NCBI GenBank assembly: GCA_963790405.1
Contig: CAWBOJ010000002.1
Coordinates: 62,001 to 126,000, forward strand
Direction of reading: 5' to 3'
Source of the DNA: JBGSMX01 sp963790405
Lineage (GTDB): Bacteria; Actinomycetota; Coriobacteriia; Anaerosomatales; JAGXFU01
Length of the DNA: 64,000 nucleotides
This document shows, piece after piece, positions 16,707 to 25,795 of the stretch. Position 1 is the first letter of the stretch; every line of letters starts with the position of its first letter. The translations under genes were made by a program, and so were the position numbers. The notes under the pieces are model-generated. The model did not search any database, was not told the origin of the DNA, and saw only the letters and a list, made by a program, of their open reading frames with translations.

Positions 16707-17967
16707 AGCGACTCCACCTTCCGCTTCAGCGCGAACAGGCCGGCACCGAACAGGACCACCAGCCACGCGGCCGCGTACGCGAGCGAACCTGCACGCGTCA
16801 GACCATGTCGCACCGTAGTTGAACGCTCCGACCAGGGTGTCGATGATCGGGTACGTCGGGATGGCACGGACCCACGACGCCGCCGTCCCGGGAAACATGA
16901 CCGAGAACGCCGGGATGAGCAGCGGGATCATGAACAGCATCGAGTAGAACAGCTGCCCCATGAAGTCCTTGCCGGCCGAGCCCACGAAGAGCGCCACGCC
17001 CGTGAACATCATCGATCCCATGAGCAGTGCCACCAGCACGAGCGACCAGTTCTGCGCGGTGAGCCCGCCGACCAGAAGCAGAATGATCAGCCCCTGGCCC
17101 AGGGACATCAGACGTGCCGAACACCGTCTTGGCAAGCAGGAAGTCCGCCGATCCGGGCCGGAGTGACGAGAACGGCGGTGACGGTGCGCTGCAGCACCTC
17201 GGTCGAGACCAGCGACGCCATCGAGAACGTCTCCATCAGCAGCACCATGAAGATGAGCATCGGGACGCAGTCTTGCGCCTGCATGCGAGACCTGGTCTCC
17301 GGCCCGGTCCGTCACCGAGCACGATCGACTCGTCATCGGCCATCGTGACCGGGCAGTTCGCTGCCCGGCAAGCTGATAGGCGGCCTCGCGAACGAAGCTC
17401 GTCATCGCACCCTGGATCTCCTCGGGCACGTTGGCATCGGAGTAGACGGTCACCGTCACGCCGGCTCTTGCCGCGCAGCGACATCGGTGATGAAGTCCGC
17501 CGGAAACGCGATACCGATGTCGAGTCCGAGCTTCTCGGCATTCTCCGGCTTGCGTCTCGTCGGCTTCGGGATCGCGCAAGATGAGCGTCCCGTCGTCGGT
17601 CTGCCATGCCTCCAGCGTGCCTTCGACGACCTTCTGCATCTGCTGCCTCGTCGTCGAACTCGATGAGCGCCAGACCCTCTTGCTCCTGGCTCAGGTCCGC
17701 GTCGTCGAGTTCGGCGAGCTGCTCGTCGGTGGCGCCCATGGCTTGCAGCGAGTCCTTGGCGTCATCGACCATCGAGTTGACGGGACGGCGAGACCGCAAG
17801 CGTGATCGTCTCGTTCACCGTGTCGGGCAGGAACCGGATACATGATCGGTATCACGACGAGCACGAGCAGGGTCAGGAACAGGTAGATCTTGTCCCGCGA
17901 GTAGGCCTTCAGCTCCTTTTTCAGCAGCGCGCCCGACGATCGCGGGGCGTGAGATGGGACGGCTCAT
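16703..17967 (-). pseudogene. ABC-2 type permease (NatB-like), first subunit, multiple frame changes
   Basis: The product begins MSRPISRPAIV and, after frame correction, continues with a positively charged segment and a membrane helix (YLFLTLLVLVVIPIMY), an extracytoplasmic domain (about 17300-17800), then helices such as LIFMVLLMETFSMASLVSTE and QNWSLVLVALLMGSMMF. About ten frame changes occur, for example GTCGGGCGCG near 17930, CCGTCCCGTC near 17785 and GAGCC near 17475. Most look like gain or loss of one base in a short homopolymer. Start and stop both overlap neighbours by ATGA, so the operon layout is intact. Confidence 0.72.
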
Positions 17968-18831
17968 CCCTCCAGCCCCCTACCGGTCAGCTCGATGAAG
18001 ATCGCCTCCAGCGTGGCCTCCTCGGTGTGGATCGTGAGCAGGTCGGGCGAGGCCGCCAGCTCCGCCAGCCTCGCCGAGGAGCCGTCGCCGTCCAGCGGGA
18101 GGTGCTCTTCGCGCACGCCGTCGCCGTCGCGCAGGCGCACCTTGACCGAGCGGGTGCCGTACTTGAGCTTGAGGTTCTCGGCGGTGTCGAGCGCGACGAT
18201 CTCGCCGTCGTTGATGAACGCGACGCGGTCGGAGAGCTCGTCGGCCTCGAACATGTCGTGCGTGGTCAGCAGCACCGCCGCACCCCGGTCGGCCTCCTCC
18301 TTGATCGTCTTGCGGATCGACGCCGACGTGACCGGGTCGAGCCCGTCGGTCGGCTCGTCGAGGAACAGCACGCTCGGGCTTGTTGATGAACGCGCGCGAG
18401 ATCATCATGCGCTGGCGCATGCCCTTGGAGAAGCTGTGCACGCGGTCCTTGGCGCGGTCGGCCAGACCGACTCGCCGCAGGACCTCCATGCTGTCCGGCG
18501 TCCTTGATGCCGAACAGCGACGCGTAGAAGTCGAGGTTCTCCAGCGCGCTCATGTTCAGGTAGAGGTTCTTCTCCTCGAAACACACGCCGATCTGCGCCT
18601 GTATCTCGGGATCGTCTTTGGCGATGTCCTTGCCGAGGATGCGGGCCACGACCGCTCTTGGGCGTGATCTGGCCGGTCAGCATCTTGATCGTCGTGGACT
18701 TGCCGGCGCCGTTCGGGCCGAGGAAGCCCAGGATCTCGCCAGGCTGCACGTCGAAGCTGATGCCTTTGACGGCCTCGAAGATCACCGTAGCTGAAGGCGA
18801 TGTTCTCGACCTGTATGGCTGGTCCTGTCAT
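17964..18831 (-). pseudogene. ABC exporter ATPase (NatA-like), four frame changes
   Basis: A complete NatA-type ATPase can be read across frames: Walker A GPNGAGKST, Q-loop CFEEKNLYLNMSALENL, signature FSKGMRQRM, Walker B VLFLDEPTDGLDP, H-loop TTHDM and a C-terminal domain ending LTGRGLEG. Frame changes fall near 18787, 18655, 18490 and 18371, each between well-conserved blocks. The ATG at 18831 overlaps the regulator stop by 4 bases. Together with the two permeases it would form an exporter of drugs, lipids or sodium; the substrate is unknown. Confidence 0.78.
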
Positions 18832-19295
18832 GACGACATCCTCTCATCCCAACGCTTCATGATTCCGGCGAACTCCTCTTCGAAGAATGTGTAGACATCC
18901 TCCATCTCGCGCAGGCGATCCTGGGCCAGCTCAGAGTCCGTGTACTCCATCGCCTCCTGAACGGTTCGCGTGATGGTGAAGAAGGCTCTGAACTTGCGGT
19001 CTAGAAGAGGTCCCCACGAACCCTTCAAGATTCGATAGTACGTTTCGCGCGATCCAGGGACGCGGTAGCGCTCCACGAGTTCGGTCCCCACAAGAAGCTG
19101 GGTCGCGTTGCTTATCGACGCCTTGGAAATGTGCAGCTCCTCGGCAAGCTCGCTCGACGAGAGCCCCTCGCCCGGAGCAAGCGTCAGCGCTGCATACACA
19201 AGCGCTGTGCTGTGCGGAAGTCCGACTGCTTCGAGGACGCGAGCCAGCTTGTGCAGCGCTGCGGTTCTGCGCTTCTCACGATCATCCGGTATCAC
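18828..19295 (-). CDS. GbsR/MarR-like winged-helix regulator of the ABC exporter
   Basis: A 155-residue regulator with a winged helix (ALVYAALTLAPGEGLSSSEL, recognition helix HISKASISNATQLLV) followed by a helical dimerisation tail, resembling GbsR or TrmB-like proteins. I place the start at the GTG at 19295 because GGGGAGGA lies 5 bases upstream. It is the first gene of the four-gene exporter operon and overlaps the ATPase gene by 4 bases, so it probably autoregulates the operon and releases it on sensing a substrate. Unlike the exporter genes it is free of frame changes. Confidence 0.82.
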   Translation of the reverse strand: MIPDDREKRRTAALHKLARVLEAVGLPHSTALVYAALTLAPGEGLSSSELAEELHISKASISNATQLLVGTELVERYRVPGSRETYYRILKGSWGPLLDRKFRAFFTITRTVQEAMEYTDSELAQDRLREMEDVYTFFEEEFAGIMKRWDERMSS

Positions 19296-19431
19296 GCTTT
19301 CCTCCCCTGCGACCCCTGGAGTCCGGCAGCAGAACGCCAGGCTCAATCGTACGAACAGAACTATTCCAACTTTCAGTATGTACTAAACGTACCGTACACC
19401 CAGAAGCATCTGGTGTGTCAAGGCGAATGAG

Positions 19432-19457
19432 AAGGAGCCCCTGGATCGGGGCTCCTT
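19432..19457 (-). terminator. Probable terminator after the secreted protein gene
   Basis: AAGGAGCCCC / GGGGCTCCTT forms a perfect 10-base stem with a 6-base loop, 90 bases after the stop of the minus-strand secreted-protein gene. The T tract after it is weak. Confidence 0.55.
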
Positions 19458-19546
19458 CGTCGGGTCCATGAAGATTCTTCTCAGAAACGGTGGTCGCTCG
19501 GTCACTTCGATTCGGGTTCGGGGGTCGGAGTCGAAGTGTCGGCGTC

Positions 19547-20164
19547 CTAATCAGGTACGGGAGTCGGAGTGGCATCGTCCGATGCATCTGGTATCTCTAC
19601 TGGTTGCTCGGAATCTGCTTCGTTCGCTGGTGTGTTGTCCGTCTCGAGTCCGAGCCAGCCGAGAAACTTCTCGAAGACACGGACGAGTCCGGGAGGAAGC
19701 GACTTCCTCGTACTATCACCTATCTTGGTGTTGGCGCGGTCGAGGTTCGCCGAAATACGATCGAACGCGTTCGCGATACCGGTACGCTCGGGCTTCGCGG
19801 TGTCGGAGCCCTCCTCGGACTCTCTTTGGCGTACGTGCACACGAATGCGAACAGTGGACGTGCCGTTCTCGGAGGCATGAGCGTCGGCAGCTTGGTTCGG
19901 CTTCCCTGCGGCTACACCGTTCCCGTTTCCCTTGCCCTTCGCGGATTCATCAGAAGGCTCCTCGGATGTCACCGGCATATCGACCCCTCCCGGGGCTTCG
20001 ATGGTGACAGCTTCCTCGGAGACCTTCTTGGCCTGACCGGGCGCGGCAGTTCGGCCGTTGCCGGCACCCCTGTGATCGCTTCCATTGGCGGCCACGGCGG
20101 CAGACGGCACAATGAGTGATGTGACGAGAAGCGCTGCGGACAGGATCGCGAAGGACCTCTTCAT
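19547..20164 (-). CDS. Secreted low-complexity protein of unknown function
   Basis: A 205-residue exported protein. A signal peptide (MKRSFAILSAALLVTSLIV, cleavage near AVA) is followed by a disordered, glycine/alanine/glutamate-rich region (KGKGNGNG), a short helical block (IANAFDRISANLDRANTKIG, about 130-150), an amphipathic VFEKFLGWLGLE segment, and an acidic, proline-rich tail. GAGAGGAGGG precedes the ATG at 20164. I recognise no family. A possible alternative-sigma promoter lies upstream at about 20228. Confidence 0.65.
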   Translation of the reverse strand: MKRSFAILSAALLVTSLIVPSAAVAANGSDHRGAGNGRTAAPGQAKKVSEEAVTIEAPGGVDMPVTSEEPSDESAKGKGNGNGVAAGKPNQAADAHASENGTSTVRIRVHVRQRESEEGSDTAKPERTGIANAFDRISANLDRANTKIGDSTRKSLPPGLVRVFEKFLGWLGLETDNTPANEADSEQPVEIPDASDDATPTPVPD

Positions 20165-20227
20165 GTAACCCTCCTCTCTAGCATGCCGTGCAGCGGGCGC
20201 GGCTTTGAGGACATCTGACAAGGAGGG

Positions 20228-20262
20228 CTATCGGCCTCGCAAAACATCAAACTGGGTGATGT
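20228..20262 (-). promoter_or_regulatory. Possible sigma-28-like promoter of the secreted protein gene
   Basis: Read on the minus strand, GCCGATAG matches the characteristic sigma-28 -10 box (GCCGATAA), with AGTTT 13 bases further upstream where the -35 element would be. The spacing is 2 bases longer than the enterobacterial optimum. Motility-type chemosensory genes lie next door. Weak evidence. Confidence 0.3.
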
Positions 20263-20323
20263 ATCTCACTGTACAAACGATTCGCCGCAAAATCGTCGAC
20301 CTTGCGCGCTGCGAAAGCTCGCG

Positions 20324-20953
20324 TCACACCGCTCCAGACACGTGCCTGGCGATCGCGCGAGCCATGTGATCGATGTGAATCTCCTCGGCTACCGCACCAA
20401 GTTCCTTGGCCGAACTCGGCATGGACGGAGCGACTGCGGAGTCTGGAGACTGACACAGCGTGTACGCGCCCGCCCTTCGGAGCGCGAGCATGCCAAGCGC
20501 CCCATCTGTCCCCAACCCGCTAAGCAGCACACCAAGCGCCCGAGAGCCATAGGATTGCGCCGCGGCACTCATGAAGATGTCAATCGATGGAACGTGGAGG
20601 GAATCCGCGAAGTCTCTGTCGAGCCGCACCGTGCACGCACCGTCTTCTCGCACGGCTCGCATATGGCGACCGATCGGAGCGACGTAGACCGTACCGGGTT
20701 CCAGCCGCTCGCCCTGTCGAGCCTCACGAACATCGAGCGGGCAGATCGCGTCGAGCCGCTCGGCCCACAGTGCGGTGAACCCTGGCGGCATGTGCTGACA
20801 GATAGCCACCGGTACCGGGAAGTCGGCTGGCAGCCCGCTCAGCACGCTCTCGATCGCCTGCGGTCCACCGGCGGACGCGCCGAGAAACACCGCCTGCGGC
20901 GCAACGCCGCCGAGGGGGACGCCTGTGCATTCAGCGTCGAGTAGTCGACTCAC
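20324..20953 (-). CDS. Stand-alone CheB-type protein-glutamate methylesterase
   Basis: A 209-residue protein equal to the CheB catalytic domain only; the usual N-terminal receiver domain and linker are absent. Active-site elements are GASAGG (nucleophile serine), QHMP (histidine) and GLGTDGALGM (aspartate). It should remove methyl groups from, or deamidate, chemoreceptors. The gene lies 18 bases downstream of a chemoreceptor gene on the same strand, its likely substrate. Without a receiver domain it cannot be switched by CheA phosphorylation in the standard way. No cheR is visible in the window. Confidence 0.87.
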   Translation of the reverse strand: MSRLLDAECTGVPLGGVAPQAVFLGASAGGPQAIESVLSGLPADFPVPVAICQHMPPGFTALWAERLDAICPLDVREARQGERLEPGTVYVAPIGRHMRAVREDGACTVRLDRDFADSLHVPSIDIFMSAAAQSYGSRALGVLLSGLGTDGALGMLALRRAGAYTLCQSPDSAVAPSMPSSAKELGAVAEEIHIDHMARAIARHVSGAV

Positions 20954-20971
20954 GCCGTGTGGACCCCCTCT

Positions 20972-22960
20972 TCATCGAGTCTTGAAGCCTCCGAGACTGC
21001 GCGTGAGGTGGTCCGCTTCGCTCTCGACCTCCGAGGCGGCATCGGCGAGCTGGCGCGAGGCGGTGGCCGTCTCGTTCGAACTCGTGCTCACCTGCTGCAT
21101 GGCGCTCACAATCTGATCGGCTGCGGCCCTTTGCTGACTCGCCGCAGCTGCTATCTCGCGTGTGGCTGCCGCCGTGTCGCTCATCTGTTCGAATATGCTG
21201 TCGAACGCCTCTCTCGATCCCCCCGCACGCCTTGCGCTCTCGGCCGTGATCTCCGACTGGCGTTCGGCGGTGCGAGCCAAAGACTCGCTGGCCAGCTGAA
21301 TGCTCGAGACAAGACCGGAGATCCGGCCAGCCGAGCTCCCCACGGAGTTCGCCAGCGTTCTGATCTCGGTCGCCACCACGCCGAAGCCGTTGCCGGCTTC
21401 TCCCGCTCGCGCGGCTTCGATAGCCGCATTCATCGAAAGGATCTTCGTCTGCTCGGCAACCGAACTGATGATGCTTGTTACCTCTGTGATCTGGTGCGTG
21501 ACGTCGATCATCGTGCTCGCTGCCTCACGCACTTCTTCGGCACCCGCGATCAGACCTTCCATCTCCTCGGCACCGGCGTCGATCGTCTCCTTGCCCATCT
21601 GTGCGGACTCCAGTGCCTCTTCTGCGATGCGCAGCACACGCCCAGCACCTTCGGCCACAGCATTGAACGTGCGCGAGAGCTCTTCGACAGTCGCGGTCGT
21701 CTCAGCCACAGACGATGCCTGTCGTGTCGCCTGCTCGGCAGAGGTACTCGAAGCGGCAGATATCTGTGCAGACACCGACCCGAGACTCGATGCAGCGTCT
21801 TCGACCGTGCCGATGAGATCGCGCAGACCACCGGTCATGCGATTGAAGGCCTCGCCCAGAGCACGGGTGTCCGGCGCGCCGAGGACCGGAACCCGCACCG
21901 TGAGATCGCCACCGGCGACGCGGGCCGCAGCTTCCCCGACCGCAGTGATCGGCTTGGTGAGCCATTGGGACGTAGCTGCGATACCGAGGAGCGTGGCAAG
22001 CACGGCGACCCCGATGATGATCGTGTAGCGGATGGCGAAGGATGACACGACATCGTTGTAGGTGTCGAGCGGCAGGCCAACGTACAACATGCCGATGACC
22101 GCGCCTGAAGGATCTACGATGGGGTCGTACGCGCTGAGGTGGTTCCGGTTCACGACGAAGGCATCGCCCCGGAAGGACTCGCCGCTTTCAAGGGTCTGCT
22201 GCCGGACCAGGTCAGAGACAACAGTCCCGATAGCGCGCTTGCCCTCGTCGTCCTTGACGGTGGTAGCGACCCGCACACCACCCTGGAGCACAGTCGCCGT
22301 ACCCCCCTGATGTTCGACGATCGAGTCGACGAAGGGCAGATTGCCTTTGAGCGTGTCAACGCCCACCAGGAGATACCCGACTCCGTTCGACGCGGACACT
22401 GGTTCCACTGCGACGACCGAAAGCGCCCCGCTCTCCTCGCCCTCGACGATGGTCCCGCCCTGGGTCGGAATCACCAGGGCAGCAAGCTGCTCGGCAAGCT
22501 TCAGCTTGACCAGTTCGGTCTCCGGCACCACGGCGTAGAACGAGTCCGCTTGCCGAGCTACCGCCACATCAACGAGCAGCGGCCAGGTCGATGCAAACGG
22601 TGGAGCCCCCGTACTTGCGGCGACAACCTGCCCGCCCGAGTCGATGACCATAGCCCACGTGAGACCTGACAGACGTGCTACAGCCTGCAGCTCCGGGCCG
22701 ATGGAGGGAGTGCCGAGCGCGGTCAGCACGCGAGTATCGGTGGAGACTCCCTGCATCGTCTGCTCGAGATGGGTGCGCAGATCCTCGAGTGACGCGTTGG
22801 CATTCGACATGTTGTTGTCGATCGCGCCGTACGAGAAGTCATCGACAGCGCTACTGAACGAGTCAATGGCGATGTATCCGGTGATGAGGAGCACGGCAAG
22901 GACACCGATGCCGAATCCGAGCATCAGACGAACGCGCAAGCTTAGCGACGACAACTTCAT
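20972..22960 (-). CDS. Methyl-accepting chemotaxis protein with a Cache sensor
   Basis: A 662-residue chemoreceptor: membrane helix 1 at about 10-32, an extracytoplasmic Cache-type sensor (about 35-310, with SAYDPIVDPSGAVIGMLYVG near its end), helix 2 at about 312-335, a HAMP domain (TSQWLTKPITAVGEAAARVA), and a cytoplasmic signalling hairpin whose tip reads ILSMNAAIEAARAGE. GGAGG lies 7 bases before the ATG at 22960; the frame is open upstream for 111 codons without conserved content. It is co-transcribed with the CheB-type gene. Cache receptors often bind amino acids or carboxylates; the ligand here is unknown. Confidence 0.92.
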   Translation of the reverse strand: MKLSSLSLRVRLMLGFGIGVLAVLLITGYIAIDSFSSAVDDFSYGAIDNNMSNANASLEDLRTHLEQTMQGVSTDTRVLTALGTPSIGPELQAVARLSGLTWAMVIDSGGQVVAASTGAPPFASTWPLLVDVAVARQADSFYAVVPETELVKLKLAEQLAALVIPTQGGTIVEGEESGALSVVAVEPVSASNGVGYLLVGVDTLKGNLPFVDSIVEHQGGTATVLQGGVRVATTVKDDEGKRAIGTVVSDLVRQQTLESGESFRGDAFVVNRNHLSAYDPIVDPSGAVIGMLYVGLPLDTYNDVVSSFAIRYTIIIGVAVLATLLGIAATSQWLTKPITAVGEAAARVAGGDLTVRVPVLGAPDTRALGEAFNRMTGGLRDLIGTVEDAASSLGSVSAQISAASSTSAEQATRQASSVAETTATVEELSRTFNAVAEGAGRVLRIAEEALESAQMGKETIDAGAEEMEGLIAGAEEVREAASTMIDVTHQITEVTSIISSVAEQTKILSMNAAIEAARAGEAGNGFGVVATEIRTLANSVGSSAGRISGLVSSIQLASESLARTAERQSEITAESARRAGGSREAFDSIFEQMSDTAAATREIAAAASQQRAAADQIVSAMQQVSTSSNETATASRQLADAASEVESEADHLTRSLGGFKTR

Positions 22961-22988
22961 CCGTGCCTCCGAATCCCGTTTGTTCAGC

Positions 22989-23009
22989 ATACATCGGCAT
23001 GGCATGTAT
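22989..23009. promoter_or_regulatory. Inverted repeat between chemoreceptor and divergent surface protein
   Basis: ATACAT and ATGTAT face each other over 9 bases within the divergent intergenic region, a plausible operator. No regulator is linked. Confidence 0.3.
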
Positions 23010-23099
23010 CGCGCGAGAGAGGGACTCGGCACAGGCTGCGGCACATCGAAGATGCCAAAGGATTTCGTATTCCCACTCGAAGCCATATACCATGCGAGT

Positions 23100-25788
23100 A
23101 TGCCTAGAAGAACAATGATTAGAACGCGGTACGTGACGCGCATCGTGCGACTCGCTCTGAGCCTCGCTCTGTTGTCCTCGACCTTCGGGACGGCTCCGGC
23201 TGTCGCCTGGACAACAGGAGCGCCGACACAGTGGGACACCCACGACTGGATAGTTAACGAGGCTGCGTTCCTGAGCAAGACGTGGGACTTCACATGGGTG
23301 GATCTGAACCAGGCAATCCCTGCGTCTCAGAGCCCCGACGCGTCGTCGACTCCACCCTATGTGTGCGGACCGTCTGAACCCGGGCACGCAGACATTGAGG
23401 CACAAGCGTGCTCTCTTTACGATGCTGCCGTCACAGCGTACCGCGCCGGTGACTTCACAACTGCAAGCACGCTTGCCGGTAGCATGGGACACCTGGTCGG
23501 CGACTTAGGCGATCCGTCGTTCGTGGGCAGCTGGGGCACAACGAGCACGATCACAACACAATGGCGGAAACTCGCCTCTCAACACACCAGCGCGTCTTTG
23601 CAGAATCATGGTTGGATCGGGGAGCGTCCCGTCGTCTACTCGGCGGACACGACACGCACACTCGCTGCCCTGCGGTCCCGAACGATTGGGCGCGCCACAC
23701 GACTCAAGCCCTTGGCCGAGGTCGCAGCTACAAGTGGCTGGACGCTCGAGGCGCGCCAGCTCCTCGCGCAGCAACTGGCTGACACGACCCGCGTACTCGC
23801 AAACCTCTACGCGTCGATCGCTGCCGATGCCGTGCACCCGGTGGTTCCGGTCTCTCGCGAAGCGGGACGCACGCGATACGAGACTGCCGCACAACTCGCA
23901 TTGACGAGCTATCCGAATGGGACCGACTACGTAGTGGTGTCGAGTGGCGCCGCATGGCCCGACGGGCTGACAGGATCCTCGCTCGCAGGCGCGCTAGACG
24001 CACCACTACTTCTGTGCAAGACGACATCCGTGCCCCAGGTCGTCAAGGATACGATCACGACTCTTGGGGCACGTCGCGTCGTGCTTCTGGGAGGAACGAC
24101 CGTGCTGGCCGAAAGCGTCGCCCGCGAATTGGACCGTCTGCCCGGCGTCACGGTCGAAAGAATCGCCGGACCAAGTCGCTACTCAACAGCTCGCGCCGTT
24201 GCCCGTAGGGTCCGACAGCTCGCGGGCAAGAGACCTGCCGAGGTGTTCATCGCGACCGGCACGGACTTCGCCGACGCGCTTGCGGTCTCGCAAATCACCG
24301 CCCGGCGCAACTCGCCGGTAGTCCTGGTCAGGCCCGGTGCCCCCGCAAGCGATGCGGTCGATACTGTGACGGCAACGGGCGCTCGGCGGGTCTACATCAT
24401 CGGGGGCACGGCGGCTGTGAGTTCGGCTGTCGAAACCGCACTTGTCGCGGCATTCGGTCGTAGTGCTGTCTCCCGCGCGGCAGGCGAGGACCGCTACGAG
24501 ACGGCCGTCAAGGTAATGGAACTCAACGAGAAAGATCACCGGCAAGCCGGTCACGGGAGTCTACCTGGCCTCCGGCCGCGTGTTCGCCGACGCCATAGCC
24601 GGTGGTCCGGCAGCCGCCATCAGCGGAGCGGGTCTGTTGCTTACGCACCCCGTGAGGCTTGACGCACTCGCCTCCACCGCACTCGCCACCAGCAAACGGC
24701 GCTCCTCGGTCAAGAAGATCGTCGTACTGGGAGGCACTTCCGCGCTGGGCGATTTCGTCGGTTTCGACGCACTACGGGCGATTGACTCCAAGGCCACGTA
24801 TCCGCCGCGGTACGCGGCATTCAAACCTATGGCCTCAGTCAGCTATACATACTGTGACGACACCACGGGGCGGAAGCTCGGGCACTACTACAATGACCGG
24901 GCGCCAGCATACGAGAACATGCTCGATTGGCCACGTGACCCGTATAGGATCGTCCAAGTCGACTACGACTTCTTTGACGCCCCGGTGTACAACCCGGTCT
25001 CGATCGCTCAGTTCGCGCTCGGCGCATACGACACATACCTCGAAACGGGCGATAAGACCGCAAAGACCGACTTCCTCCGACACGCCAACTGGCTGAGGGA
25101 CAAGGGCATGGATGCGGACGGGCGCTTCCCATACACCTGGTTCTACAGCAGCCGTGGGCTCAAGGCCCCCTGGTATTCGGGCATGGCTCAAGGGATGGGC
25201 ATCTCGGCATTACTGCGCGCGTATCAGTTGACGAACGACTACTCGTATCGCCGTGCAGCCGAAAAGGCATTTCGCCCGTTCACGACAAGCGTCGCGGGAG
25301 GTGGCGTGACGACGCGGGACGGCGACGACTACTGGCTCGAGGAGTACACCGAAGCGCAACCGAAGCAGGTGCTCAACGGATCCATCTTCGCGATGTGGGG
25401 AGTCTGGGACCTGTACCGTGTCACCGGCAACACGACCGCGAAGAGTGTCTTCAATCGCGCCACCGCTACACTGAGCCGGCACCTGGATGACTACGAGTAC
25501 AAGGGCTACTGCCTCTATGAGCGCTACCCCGCCCACTACAGCAACCACTATCACAGCATTCACGTGCGCCAACTGCGGGCTCTCACCGGGATCACGGGTG
25601 ACCTGACCTTCGCGAACCGGGCCGACACCTGGACTCTGATTCCCATGAATCCTGACGAGAACCCCAAGACCACGGCACTCGACGTCTCGGTGTGCGGCGT
25701 GGGCGACGATCCACTCACGGCGTCCGTTATCGACGAGCCGTCTTACTACGACCCGGCGATCGAAGAGATGCTCTCGCTCGGGTTCTAG
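23100..25788 (+). CDS. Secreted phospholipase C-like / CWB2 / glucuronyl C5-epimerase-like fusion, one frameshift
   Basis: About 895 residues once one extra A is removed from AAA at 24531-24533. After a signal peptide comes a zinc-dependent phospholipase C-like or S1/P1-like helical domain (THDWIVNEA early, GHLVGDLGDP late). Three CWB2 repeats follow (about 23860-24790; GRTRYETAAQLAL, GTDFADALAVS, VYIIGGTAAVS). The C-terminal 330 residues resemble the D-glucuronyl C5-epimerase C-terminal domain: YNPVSIAQFALGAYD, APWYSGMAQGMGISALLRAY and NHYHSIHVRQLRAL. CWB2 repeats bind anionic wall polymers, so the enzyme-like domain would act on surface or environmental glycans. Start could also be ATG 23115. 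Confidence 0.8.
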
Positions 25789-25795
25789 CTCGACC

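Noticed and set aside
15717..17639. A single 640-codon minus-strand frame through both ABC permeases
   Set aside because: It joins true coding pieces of two genes with out-of-frame filler; the real genes need frame switches and have separate starts and stops.
15631..18831. Programmed ribosomal frameshifting in the exporter genes
   Set aside because: Too many sites, both plus and minus shifts, and no common slippery sequence or structure.
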